Below are positions 22,967 to 33,144 of a DNA stretch of 64,000 nt, piece after piece (the first letter of the stretch is position 1; each line of letters opens with the position of its first letter). Under the pieces are notes generated by a model. That model saw only the letters and a program-made list of their open reading frames with translations. It was not told the origin of the DNA and did not search any database. The position numbers were made by a program, and so were the translations under genes. Origin of the DNA: Methanomassiliicoccus sp. UBA386 (lineage in GTDB: Archaea > Thermoplasmatota > Thermoplasmata > Methanomassiliicoccales > Methanomassiliicoccaceae); the NCBI GenBank assembly GCA_002498285.1, contig DAGU01000023.1:19667-83666 (forward strand), in the 5' to 3' direction.

Positions 22967-24946
22967 TCAGAACGCCTCGAACTCGATCAGCAGCGCTCCG
23001 ATGGCCAGCTTCCCTTCGCCGAAGACGAAGGTGCAGTCATCGAGGTACAGCTCCTGTCCCTCCATGTAGGAGAGGAAAGCATAGATGTCCACCTCTACCT
23101 CCTCGCAGCCGAAGCAGAAGGAGAGAGAGTCGCAGTCGCTGACGTAGTCCTCGGAGGCTAGAGTGATGTCCCTGACCTCACCGGCAGCGCACTTGGAGCT
23201 GCTGAGGTGGATGGCCAGGTCGAAGTGCTCGGCCTCGCAGACGCAGTCGTTGGCCCAGACCATTCCGCAGAAGGCGATGTCGGTGCACACATCGATGGTG
23301 CTCTTCTCATCGGTGTTGGTCACCACGACCAGCTGGCGGTAGGAGAATGCGGCCTCGACATTGAGGGACGCGCACTCACCGAACGGGATCATGTCGCAGC
23401 TCTCCATCTCCGCTACCGTCTCCACCGTGATCATGTCAGGGTAGAGGGGCAGGCAAAGGGGGGCGTATGCGTAGACGCCGTCGACCCCCGCGTCGTCATC
23501 GTAGTTGCAGATCCCGACATATGCCTGGTTGCGGAACTGGAAGGAAGCCAGACCAGCAAGCTCAAGGTCGTCGACGGTGAAGGTCACCTCATACGGGTAG
23601 TAGTACCATTCACCGGGGAAGATCATGGGCTTGCAGGAGGTGTCCACCTCAACGCAGGCGATGTCGACCCAGCAGTCGCCGTCAAGGGCGGCCATGGGCG
23701 CCTCGGGATCGATGCGGAGCATCTGGATGGTGTCGATTATCCTCAGCCCGTCAGTGGGGTAGCAGCCAAGGTTGGTGACCTTGATGGCTCCGGCCACGGT
23801 CAGGGTGTGGATGTTGTCGGTGCACTCGGCCTCCACGATCTGGGGCTCGGTGAGATCCTCATCAGCCAGCTCGGCAGAGCCGATGTAGATGAAGGTCTCA
23901 GGGTCCAGCTCGTAGCGGATGTACTCGGTCCAGCCGATCACGGCAGCGGTCTTCTCGACGCACAGAGTGGTCTCGTCCTCGCCGGTGGTGACGGTCAGCG
24001 GGGCCACGGCGGTAAGGCACTGCTCGGTGTCACAGGTCACAAGGGTGGCCTGGTTGGCGATGCAGTAGGTGTTGTACCTGGGCGCCTCGCGGTTCTCCAG
24101 CAGGAACTCTACGCAGATGTTCCACTCATTGCAGTCGTCGCCTCCCAGTACCCACGGACCGACCTCGGTCAGGGGTATGGCGGCAAACCCGGCGGGAATG
24201 CTGAAGTAGTCGGTGAGGGTAGCGACCTCATCGATCACGATGCACTCCTTCTTGCACGGCAGGTCAAACTCTGCACACGCCTGGACGCCGAAGGCGCAGC
24301 CATCGTTGCCATCGAAGTTGGTGATGGTTACGTCAGCGACGTTGCGGAGTTCGCACTCGATCTTATCGCTGCCGAGCAGCACCTCGTAGCAGTAGGTGTA
24401 GCACTCGCCGGCCTCCAGGATGGGCTTGGCGCTGACATCCACGCTGACGCAGACAAGGTCCTCGAACTCGCAACCGTTCCAAACCTGGACGATGTCGGTG
24501 ATGGCAAGGCCCTCGGTGGGGCAGTCGCCGGTGTTGGTCACGGTGATGGCACCGCGCACGCCGAACACTTCCTCGATGCAGACGGATCGGTCAACATCGA
24601 TCGTGTATGACAGCTCGACGCACTCACCGGGCTCGATCTGCATCTCAGAAACGTTGTCCTTGAGGTGCTTCTCGATCTCCCAGCTGTAAACGGTCCTCTT
24701 CTCCCAGAATCCAGTGGCGGTCTTGGTGGCCGTTATGGTCGTGACTGACGGTTCAGGGTCTCCGGGCACTTCATTCGTAGGGTCCTTGCCCTCATCCTTG
24801 GGGTCGTCCCCATTTGGAAGCTTGTCCTTGTCTCCCGTGTCCGCACTCCCGGTGGAGAGCGGGCCCTGATCCAATGCCACCACGACGGCGGCCATTACGA
24901 TCGCTAGAGCTACCGCTAGGGCAGCAATCTTGCTTGCTTTTTTCAT
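22967..24946 (-). CDS. Secreted cysteine-rich acidic repeat protein
   Basis: A 659-residue protein with a clear N-terminal signal (MKKASKIAALAVALAIVMAA and following hydrophobic residues). An acidic low-complexity linker follows (about residues 30-65), then a large acidic region with about 36 cysteines. Two similar units are visible: GAITVTNTGDCPTEGLAITD with DVSAKPILEAGECYTYCYEV, and GAIKVTNLGCYPTDGLRIID with DTSCKPMIFPGEWYYYPYEV. The fold looks like DUF11/CARDB-type beta domains stabilised by disulfides. No C-terminal anchor is seen, so it may be released or bound to the surface. A G-run ribosome site precedes the ATG and a T-rich terminator follows near 22921-22940. Confidence 0.8.
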   Translation of the reverse strand: MKKASKIAALAVALAIVMAAVVVALDQGPLSTGSADTGDKDKLPNGDDPKDEGKDPTNEVPGDPEPSVTTITATKTATGFWEKRTVYSWEIEKHLKDNVSEMQIEPGECVELSYTIDVDRSVCIEEVFGVRGAITVTNTGDCPTEGLAITDIVQVWNGCEFEDLVCVSVDVSAKPILEAGECYTYCYEVLLGSDKIECELRNVADVTITNFDGNDGCAFGVQACAEFDLPCKKECIVIDEVATLTDYFSIPAGFAAIPLTEVGPWVLGGDDCNEWNICVEFLLENREAPRYNTYCIANQATLVTCDTEQCLTAVAPLTVTTGEDETTLCVEKTAAVIGWTEYIRYELDPETFIYIGSAELADEDLTEPQIVEAECTDNIHTLTVAGAIKVTNLGCYPTDGLRIIDTIQMLRIDPEAPMAALDGDCWVDIACVEVDTSCKPMIFPGEWYYYPYEVTFTVDDLELAGLASFQFRNQAYVGICNYDDDAGVDGVYAYAPLCLPLYPDMITVETVAEMESCDMIPFGECASLNVEAAFSYRQLVVVTNTDEKSTIDVCTDIAFCGMVWANDCVCEAEHFDLAIHLSSSKCAAGEVRDITLASEDYVSDCDSLSFCFGCEEVEVDIYAFLSYMEGQELYLDDCTFVFGEGKLAIGALLIEFEAF

Positions 24947-25102
24947 TCAAACCCCCCTTGAAAGTGTTTGTGAAGTTTGTTGGGAGCAATTAACTAAAAA
25001 AGGTTTCTATGAAAATTGGATAATAATATCATGTATGATAATGTTAATCTGCGATCGGGTTGAGGGGGCCAGAACCGGTCCCATGTCACGGGAAACCGTC
25101 CT

Positions 25103-25891
25103 TCACTCCTCTTCATCGGGCGCTTCGCACATGCCGTGATATTCGCACCACCGGCACAGCGGGCTCTGCCGCCGGGGGAAGCGAGCGCACTCCTCTATCA
25201 TCTCTATCAGGGCGGAGGTTTCCGCCTCGAGCTCCTCCAGCTGCTCCGCCGTCCGATGGCTGCGGACCTGCTTGTCATGGGCCAGGTAGTGCCACACCAG
25301 GTGCACCTCCCTGACGTCCGGGAACGAACGCCGCACGCCTATCTCGTAGAGTGCGAGCTGGCGGTCCTTTCCCATGCTAGCGGGCGATGGCATCCTCTTG
25401 CCAGTCTTATAATCATGGATTTCGTAGACGCCATCGCCGAGGCAGGTAAGACGGTCCACATATCCGATCATCTCATGCTCCCTTTTCCCGGAGATGCGGA
25501 ACCTGAGCTCATGCTCCAGGCCCACCGTGCTGCCCTCCTGGAAGGGCTGATGGGAACGATAATAGGCCATCAGCATGTTCTGCGCCCTGAGCAGATGATC
25601 GTGCGGCGAGGAATCCTTCCTCACCGTGAAGACCGAACGGTCGAACAGCTCGTCCCATCGGTTCCGCAGGTGCGACGCCAGCTCCTTCCATTCCACCATC
25701 TGGCCTTCCCTAGCCCGTGCGTACAGGTGCTCCAGGGACTCGTGGACCAGCGAACCGGTGAAGGCCTCGATGCCCACCGCCTCCTGCACCTCGACCTTGT
25801 CTATATAGCGAAGCTTGTATCGGCAGGGGCATTGCTCGAATATGTTCAGACGGGAATGGGAGTACGGTTCGATGGTCATTGCCGCGGTCAT
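25103..25891 (-). CDS. RecB-like PD-(D/E)XK nuclease with C-terminal Cys cluster
   Basis: A 262-residue protein of the RecB-family exonuclease/Cas4-like superfamily. The nuclease core is visible in MIGYVDRLTCLGDGVYEIHD followed by YKTGKR and the QLALYEIG helix (motif QxxxY). Cysteines near the N-terminus (FEQCPCRYKLRYI) and at the C-terminus (CRWCEYHGMC) could hold a [4Fe-4S] cluster as in AddB/Cas4. No cas genes or CRISPR repeats are nearby, so a repair role is more likely. A second Met at residue 5 is an alternative start. Confidence 0.8.
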   Translation of the reverse strand: MTAAMTIEPYSHSRLNIFEQCPCRYKLRYIDKVEVQEAVGIEAFTGSLVHESLEHLYARAREGQMVEWKELASHLRNRWDELFDRSVFTVRKDSSPHDHLLRAQNMLMAYYRSHQPFQEGSTVGLEHELRFRISGKREHEMIGYVDRLTCLGDGVYEIHDYKTGKRMPSPASMGKDRQLALYEIGVRRSFPDVREVHLVWHYLAHDKQVRSHRTAEQLEELEAETSALIEMIEECARFPRRQSPLCRWCEYHGMCEAPDEEE

Positions 25892-26000
25892 TGCGAGCCT
25901 TGCGACATCCTTAATACTATCTCTGAACCAACCTGGCAGGAGCGATATAGGCTTCCCGTTCGTCGAACATGCGTGACGGGGACATCAGGATGACAATGTT

Positions 26001-26777
26001 TCAGGCCCTCAGGAAATCATCACAGTAAAGCTGCTCGTTCATCAGCACCTGCCCCGCCTTCAGCACTTTCATCAGCTCCTCGTCCTCGGGGTCCATGATG
26101 GCTGCTGATAGGCCAGCCCCCATGAGCATGGCCAGGAAGGTCCTGTTGAGCAGACTGCGCTGCTTGGTGCCGTTGGAGACGTTGCTCAGGCCAACCACCG
26201 TCCGGGGGGCCGGCTCGTTGAGCAGCTGGAACGCCTGCACCGCCTGAACGACCTTGCGGCCCTGGTCCTGGGCTGCCCCGACCGGCAGGACCAGAGGGTC
26301 CAGCAGCAGCCGCTCGGGCATGATGTCCAGCTCCATGGCCCTGGTCATCATCAGCATGGCCATCTCCGCCCGGGCATCGGCGGAGTTGGGAACGCCCCTC
26401 TCGTCCATGCACAGGCAGATAAGCTCCGCATCGTACTCCCGGCACAGGGGGAAGAAGCGCTCCATCTTCTTCTCCTCGGCGGTGGTGGAGTTCATGATCA
26501 CCTTGTCGCGGGCGGCCCTCAGACCGGCCTCCATCGTCTTCGGTCCGGAGGTATCGATGCACAGTGGCTCTGACACCACGTCCTGGACCGTGCGCACGAG
26601 CCAATCCATGGCCGCCGGGGCGTCATCCCTCCCCGGGCCGACGTTCACATCGAGCGCTTGGGCCCCATGCTCAACCTGACGTACCGCCAGGCCCTGGATG
26701 AACTTCGAGTCGCGGGCATCGATGGCCTTGCCCACCGAGGTGAACAGGCCGTTGATCCTTTCGCTGATGATGAGCAT
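26001..26777 (-). CDS. acsE: Methyl-H4F:corrinoid protein methyltransferase (AcsE-like)
   Basis: Transfers the methyl group of methyl-H4F to a corrinoid protein, linking the H4F branch to CODH/ACS-type chemistry. The 258-residue product is a pterin-binding TIM barrel close in length and sequence to acetogen AcsE (LIISERINGLFTSVGKAID, ALDVNVGPG). Residues equivalent to the folate-site Asp/Asn set are present in LCIDTSG, VIMNSTTAEE, LLDPLVLP and GLSNVSNG. The start at 26777 matches the family N-terminus; the longer frame runs into the divergent gene. No corrinoid protein gene adjoins it. Confidence 0.9.
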   Translation of the reverse strand: MLIISERINGLFTSVGKAIDARDSKFIQGLAVRQVEHGAQALDVNVGPGRDDAPAAMDWLVRTVQDVVSEPLCIDTSGPKTMEAGLRAARDKVIMNSTTAEEKKMERFFPLCREYDAELICLCMDERGVPNSADARAEMAMLMMTRAMELDIMPERLLLDPLVLPVGAAQDQGRKVVQAVQAFQLLNEPAPRTVVGLSNVSNGTKQRSLLNRTFLAMLMGAGLSAAIMDPEDEELMKVLKAGQVLMNEQLYCDDFLRA

Positions 26778-26897
26778 GGTCTCAACGAGCAAAGCGGGGA
26801 AGCGGTTAAAAGATTTTGTCGCACCCCGCAGCCTCTTTCCTGGGAATGCAGGGAGAAGAACGATATCCGTCCAATGCGATGCTGTATCGGTGACAAC

Positions 26898-27233
26898 ATG
26901 GACAACGAACGATACATGTCCGAGAAGGAGATGGAGGAAGAGATGGACGAAGAGCTCGACCGCATGGAGATGGGGGGCATCGAGGTCCCCAATACCGAGG
27001 ACGTGATCGTGGACGTAAGCTTCGGCGATCCCGAGGACGACGAGGCGGAAGAGCAGAGGGTCCTCAACTGGGTGGCGAGCTTTCCTCCGGGACATTACCA
27101 GAAACAGGTCGCTGACCTCTTCCTATCGGAAGGAGAGATCTATGTGATGATGGACAAGATGAGCGTCACCATCCCGCTGTTCGACGTGCTCCAGCTTCTG
27201 GAAAGGGGAGGCCTCTTCGAGAAGAAGGATTGA
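26898..27233 (+). CDS. Acidic hypothetical protein
   Basis: A 111-residue, strongly acidic protein starting MDNERYMSEKEMEEEMDEEL. An ordered C-terminal part follows (VLNWVASFPPGHYQKQVADL, MSVTIPLFDVLQLLERGG). There is no membrane helix or known motif. The ATG at 26898 has GGTGA five bases upstream. An in-frame extension to 26658 would overlap acsE and is cysteine/arginine-rich, unlike the rest. It is divergent from acsE and upstream of purH. I do not recognise the family. Confidence 0.65.
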   Translation: MDNERYMSEKEMEEEMDEELDRMEMGGIEVPNTEDVIVDVSFGDPEDDEAEEQRVLNWVASFPPGHYQKQVADLFLSEGEIYVMMDKMSVTIPLFDVLQLLERGGLFEKKD

Positions 27234-27340
27234 GCCTCCGGCCGGTTGGCCGCTCCTCTCAAGAACGTTTTTATCCAGCTCCGCATTATAGCGATGGCAA
27301 TCCTTCTGCGATTGCCCCAATCCGATTTGGAGGCATTCAT

Positions 27341-28894
<1,554 letters not shown>

Positions 28895-29226
28895 TCGCAG
28901 CGCGCTGCCCTCACAATATCCCGGGGCGTGGACCGCCAGGGCGTCCGCCACCGGCAGCCCTGGCCCGAGTGCGCTAAGAGGCTCCCAGACGGCACTCCGC
29001 CTTCAGCTCACGCAACCAGCAGGCCGGCCTCGATGTCAGAACCATGGGCGGCGCCTTAGCGATCGCAGGCCGACCATATCGGGCATGGTCGACGCCATGG
29101 AGGTTCCGCTGATAGGAGCTCATGCAGAGGAGACGTCCGCGAGGCCGAATTACTAATATTCTCTCATAATTTCAAATATGTTTTAATATCATGAGCAATT
29201 AATGGTCCTGCCGGTAAGAGCAATAA
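28895..29226. other. Intergenic region, no supported gene
   Basis: About 330 bp between purH and an HTH gene. The first 260 bp are GC-rich with short unconvincing frames on both strands. The last 70 bp are AT-rich and contain TTTTAATATCATG near 29179-29191, a likely promoter for the HTH gene. No RNA gene or repeat was recognised. Confidence 0.4.
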
Positions 29227-29511
29227 ATGCAGAGGCAGAGAATGGACGAGCTCACCAGGTGGGTCCTTAGCGTGGACCGGCGGGCGCTGGTCATGAGGGC
29301 TCTGGAGACCAGCAGCGCATTCAGCGCATCAGAGATCGCCTCCCGCTCGGGCCGGTCGGTGCAGAACATCAGCCGGGCCCTCCGCGAGCTAGAAGAACGA
29401 GGCCTCGTCGAATGCCTCACTCCCGAGAAGCCTTCCTGGAAGCGGTACCTATTGACCCCGAGGGGGAGGGCTGTCCTAGACGACCTCAAGGCCATCGAAC
29501 TGATCGCATGA
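29227..29511 (+). CDS. Small winged-helix transcriptional regulator
   Basis: A 94-residue DNA-binding protein. A MarR/ArsR-like winged helix is visible: FSASEIASRSGRSVQNISRA (helix-turn-helix), LRELEERGLVECL (recognition and wing) and the wing strand RYLLTPRGRAVLDDL. A second ATG at 29242 with GAGG upstream is an alternative start. It is followed after 35 bp by ppcA in the same direction, so it could regulate PEP carboxylase or itself (inference). No ligand domain is present. Confidence 0.82.
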   Translation: MQRQRMDELTRWVLSVDRRALVMRALETSSAFSASEIASRSGRSVQNISRALRELEERGLVECLTPEKPSWKRYLLTPRGRAVLDDLKAIELIA

Positions 29512-29546
29512 ACCGGCGAGCATCATGATCCAAAGCAGGTGATACC

Positions 29547-31010
29547 GTGGAACGCAAGATACCCCGTTGCATGAGCACCCAGCACCCCGACAACGTTCAT
29601 CTCCCCTTCTTCGCGGAATCCGCCGATCTGGGCGGGGAGGACGAGATACAGGAGGCGTACTACGCGTTCTCCCATCTGGGATGCGATGAGCAGATGTGGG
29701 ACTGCGAAGGCAAGGAAGTGGACAACTTCGTAGTGAAGAAGTTGCTCTCCAAGTACGAGTGGTACTTCCGACAGAACCACCTCGGCAAGGACGTCTTCCT
29801 CACCCTCAGGGTGCCCAACCCCACCATAGAGAAGGATGAGGCCAAGATATTGCTGGAGACGCTGGAGTCGATCCCGCGGTCCTTCGACACCGCACGGCTG
29901 TTCTATCAGGACGACGTGCCGCCCATCTTCGAGGTCATCCTGCCGATGACGTCCTCGGCCATCTCCCTGGACCGTATCTACCGCTACTACCGCGACTTCG
30001 TGGTGGGGAAGCAGAACATCTCCTTCCGAAAGGGGGACGCCACCCTGGCCGAGTGGATCGGGACTTTCGAACCGTCCAGCATCAACGTCATTCCGCTGTT
30101 CGAGGACCTCAAGAACATGCTGCAGTCCGATGCCATCACCCGAGAGTATCTCAGGGACAAAGAGGTGGAGTATCAGCGGGTGTTCCTGGCAAGGTCGGAC
30201 CCCGCCATGAACTATGGACAGGTGTCCGCCATCCTCATGAACAAGGTGGCGCTGCATCGCCTGCAGATGCTCGAGGAGGAGCTGTCCATTCCGATATATC
30301 CGATCATCGGGGTGGGCTCCGCGCCCTTCCGTGGAAATCTGAAGCCGGATAACGTCGAGCACATCATGAGCGAGTACCCCTCGGTGCAAACATTCACCGT
30401 GCAGTCGGCGTTCAAGTTCGACAATCCCCACGACCATGTGATGAGGGGGATCAGCTCCATCAATGAGGGCTCTCGATGCAAGGCCAAGGAGGTCGACGAG
30501 GAGATGAGCCGGCAGATCATCGATCGCTGCTCCAACGCCTACCGTGAGTCCCTCATAAAGATCGCTCCGCTCATCAACGAGGTCTCGGCGTTCGTGCCCC
30601 GCCGCCGCAAGAGGAAGCTGCATATCGGCCTGTTCGGCTACTCTCGCAGCCTGGAAGGCATCAAGCTGCCCCGGGCCATCGGCTTCTGCTGCTCCTTCTA
30701 CTCGCTAGGGATCCCCCCCGAGGTCCTGGGGCTGGACGGCCTGACGGAAAGGGACGTCGAATTCGTGAGAGAGGTCTCGCCTCATTTCGACGACAATATG
30801 CGGGACGCCCTGAAGTTCATGAACCCGGAGTCCATGAAGCTCCTCCCCGATAAGGTGATGCGGGCCGTGGAGGCGCTGGAACTGGATGTCGATTACGACG
30901 AGGAACACCGGGCGCTCACCTCCCAGATCATGAGCCTCCTTCGCAACGGAGGCAGGGGAATGGAGGAATCGGTCCTGCGGGCGGCGAACCTGAGAGGCTT
31001 CCTGGGCTGA
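29547..31010 (+). CDS. ppcA: Phosphoenolpyruvate carboxylase, archaeal type
   Basis: Carboxylates PEP to oxaloacetate for anaplerosis. The 487-residue length is that of the short archaeal PEPC family, not the 900-residue bacterial form. The N-terminal signature RKIPRCMSTQHPDNVHLPFF is intact, followed by GCDEQMWDCEGKEVDN and a PIIGVGSAPFRGNLKP substrate-site segment. It starts with GTG, with CAGGTGAT just upstream. It carries an oxaloacetate-forming link from C3 to C4 metabolism next to the C1 genes. Confidence 0.94.
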   Translation: MERKIPRCMSTQHPDNVHLPFFAESADLGGEDEIQEAYYAFSHLGCDEQMWDCEGKEVDNFVVKKLLSKYEWYFRQNHLGKDVFLTLRVPNPTIEKDEAKILLETLESIPRSFDTARLFYQDDVPPIFEVILPMTSSAISLDRIYRYYRDFVVGKQNISFRKGDATLAEWIGTFEPSSINVIPLFEDLKNMLQSDAITREYLRDKEVEYQRVFLARSDPAMNYGQVSAILMNKVALHRLQMLEEELSIPIYPIIGVGSAPFRGNLKPDNVEHIMSEYPSVQTFTVQSAFKFDNPHDHVMRGISSINEGSRCKAKEVDEEMSRQIIDRCSNAYRESLIKIAPLINEVSAFVPRRRKRKLHIGLFGYSRSLEGIKLPRAIGFCCSFYSLGIPPEVLGLDGLTERDVEFVREVSPHFDDNMRDALKFMNPESMKLLPDKVMRAVEALELDVDYDEEHRALTSQIMSLLRNGGRGMEESVLRAANLRGFLG

Positions 31011-31099
31011 AGGCGATTCCGATAGGGCGGCAATAATTCCAATCCAGAGGTTCGTAGCCCAGGCTTTATCATCCTGTCCGACATTTAGCGGACGTTATT

Positions 31100-31222
31100 A
31101 TGGATGGGAGCTCGGAAGGATCGGGAAATGACCCTAGGCATACGATATACCTGCGGCGCCGGGCCGATTGGGAATATCTGGAGGAGGACTACGGGGGCAT
31201 GGAGGATGAGGACTGGTACTGA
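31100..31222 (+). CDS. Possible 40-residue acidic micro-protein
   Basis: An open frame from ATG 31100 to TGA 31222 between ppcA and the corrinoid activator gene. It encodes a polar peptide with a basic centre (TIYLRRRADWEYLEE) and an acidic C-terminus rich in Asp, Glu, Tyr and Trp (GGMEDEDWY). There is no clear ribosome site; TTTATC about 30 bp upstream could be a TATA element for a leaderless message. No homologue is recognised; it could be spurious. Confidence 0.35.
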   Translation: MDGSSEGSGNDPRHTIYLRRRADWEYLEEDYGGMEDEDWY

Positions 31223-31269
31223 GCCCATGTCCATGAGCGTTAAATAACGGTCATCTTATTGTTCAGCGC

Positions 31270-33096
31270 ATGAAGCACAGGGTGACCTTCTTCCCCGGAA
31301 ATGTCACGGTGGATGTGGATGAGGGCGAGACGGTCCTCGATGCCGCGGTGGCCGCGGGGGTGCACATCGATGCCTCTTGCGGGGGAGCGGGGACCTGTGG
31401 AAAGTGTCGCGTACTTGTAGAAGGTCCACATCGCGCCTCAGGCGCTCTGGAAGGTCATGTCCTTGCATGCCAGGCCTTCCCGGAAGGCGAGCTGAGCGTC
31501 TTCGTACCCGCCGGGAGCGAGACCCGCGCCGGAAAGATACATAGCTCCTACGCCAGCGTCGCGCCGGAGGTGCGGGAGCCGCTGGCAGAAAGCATCCATG
31601 TCGACATGGAGGCGCCGTCGCTGGGCGATAACCTTGCGGACCTGGAGCGTTTGAGGTGCGCCCTCGGACGGCCGAGCGTCGGGATCGCCCTACCTTCACT
31701 TCGTTCGCTGCCCAGCGTTCTGCGGTCCTCGGGATGGAGCACTAACGCCACCATCGCCCGCATGGGAGAGGCGGAGGAGATAATCGAGGTCCGCGCCGAT
31801 GACGCAAGAGACGTCGGGGCCGCGATCGACATCGGCACGACCACCGTGGCGCTGGAACTGGTCGACCTGAGCACCGGCAAGGTCCTCGCCCAGGCATCGG
31901 ACTATAACCGCCAGATGGTGGCCGGGGAGGACGTCCTGGCCCGCATCGCCTACGCCGAGGAAAAGGGTCCGGAGCGCCTTCAGGAGCTTATCGTGGGGAC
32001 CATTAACAGGCTGGTCGAGCGGCTGTGTTCCGTTGGCGGCGATCTAACGAGCGATGGGTGCTACCAGGCCGACCACATCAAGGCGCTGTCCATCGGCGCC
32101 AACCCAGCGATGACGCTACTGCTCCTGGGCCTCGATCCCCGTCATCTGCGCTACGAGCCATACATCCCGGTGGTCCATGAACCTCCAGTGGTGAGGGCGG
32201 CCGAGCTCGGGCTGAGGGCGCATCCCCGCGCCCCGGTGTACTGCATCCCCGGCCGGGCCGCCTATGTGGGCGGGGACGTGACGGCCGATGTCCTGCTGTC
32301 CGGCATGCACCTCAAGGACGAACTGTCGCTGCTGATCGACGTCGGAACGAACGGCGAGGTCGTTCTTGGCAACAGCGAATGGATGGTGACGTGCTCGACC
32401 TCCGCCGGTCCGGCCTTCGAGGGAGGAGAGGTCTCCTGCGGCATGAGGGCCATGAACGGAGCCATCGATTCGGTGACCATCTCGAACGGGGAGCTGAGGA
32501 TCAGCACCATCGGATCGCAGGAGCCGATCGGCATATGCGGCTCCGGCCTCATCGACCTAGTGGCCCAGATGTTCCAAGGCGGCTGGATCGACCGCAAGGG
32601 GCGCATCCTGTCCGATGGCTCGGAAAGGTTCCGGAACGATGAGGGCGCGGTATCGGTGGTCATCCACTCTGGAGAGACGGATATCCTGATCGATGAGGAC
32701 GACATAGCCAACATCCTCCGCACCAAGGCGGCCATATATGCCGGCTGCTCGGTCCTGCTGAACAGCGTGGACCTGACGTTCGGCGACGTCGACAGGGTGT
32801 TCATCGCCGGCGGGTTCGGAAGCCACATCGATGTGGCGAACGCTCAGCTCATCGGCCTGCTGCCCGACCTTCCAAGAGAGCGCTTCGAGTTCATCGGGAA
32901 CGGCTCTCTGGGAGGGGCCAGGATGACCCTCCTCTCGGCCGACGCCCGAAGGGCTGCCCGCTCGATATTTGATTCCATGACCTACCTGGACCTGTCGTCC
33001 TCATCGACGTTCTTCGACCAGTACTCCTCGGCGCTGTTCCTTCCGCACACCGACCTCGATCAGTTCCCTTCGGTGAGGGCGCGGCTGAAGAGGTGA
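31270..33096 (+). CDS. Corrinoid protein reductive activator (RACE, DUF4445)
   Basis: A 608-residue ASKHA-fold ATPase with an N-terminal ferredoxin domain. Family knowledge: such proteins reduce inactive Co(II) corrinoid proteins to Co(I) with ATP. The [2Fe-2S] motif is CGGAGTCGKC (CxxxxxCxxC) near residues 37-46, with the fourth Cys in LACQAFP. The ASKHA region starts at about residue 185 (AAIDIGTTTVALELVDL) and includes LIDVGTNGEVVLG, CSTSAGPAFEGGEVSCGM and VFIAGGFGSHIDVANA. It would service the acceptor of AcsE. Whether the partner is the CODH/ACS corrinoid protein or a methyltransferase corrinoid protein cannot be told here. Confidence 0.9.
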   Translation: MKHRVTFFPGNVTVDVDEGETVLDAAVAAGVHIDASCGGAGTCGKCRVLVEGPHRASGALEGHVLACQAFPEGELSVFVPAGSETRAGKIHSSYASVAPEVREPLAESIHVDMEAPSLGDNLADLERLRCALGRPSVGIALPSLRSLPSVLRSSGWSTNATIARMGEAEEIIEVRADDARDVGAAIDIGTTTVALELVDLSTGKVLAQASDYNRQMVAGEDVLARIAYAEEKGPERLQELIVGTINRLVERLCSVGGDLTSDGCYQADHIKALSIGANPAMTLLLLGLDPRHLRYEPYIPVVHEPPVVRAAELGLRAHPRAPVYCIPGRAAYVGGDVTADVLLSGMHLKDELSLLIDVGTNGEVVLGNSEWMVTCSTSAGPAFEGGEVSCGMRAMNGAIDSVTISNGELRISTIGSQEPIGICGSGLIDLVAQMFQGGWIDRKGRILSDGSERFRNDEGAVSVVIHSGETDILIDEDDIANILRTKAAIYAGCSVLLNSVDLTFGDVDRVFIAGGFGSHIDVANAQLIGLLPDLPRERFEFIGNGSLGGARMTLLSADARRAARSIFDSMTYLDLSSSSTFFDQYSSALFLPHTDLDQFPSVRARLKR

Positions 33097-33115
33097 CGGC
33101 TGGACCCTGGAAGGG

Positions 33116-33125
33116 TTATATATCG
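33116..33125 (+). promoter_or_regulatory. TATA box of the geranylgeranyl reductase gene
   Basis: TTATATATCG is centred 25-26 bp before the ATG at 33145. This spacing predicts a leaderless transcript, and no Shine-Dalgarno sequence is present. Confidence 0.6.
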
Positions 33126-33144
33126 CCGCCGGGTTGTTCCGGGT

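Noticed and set aside
23207..24610. 467-codon plus-strand frame opposite the secreted protein
   Set aside because: The minus-strand frame has a signal peptide, repeats, promoter and ribosome site; the opposite frame has none.
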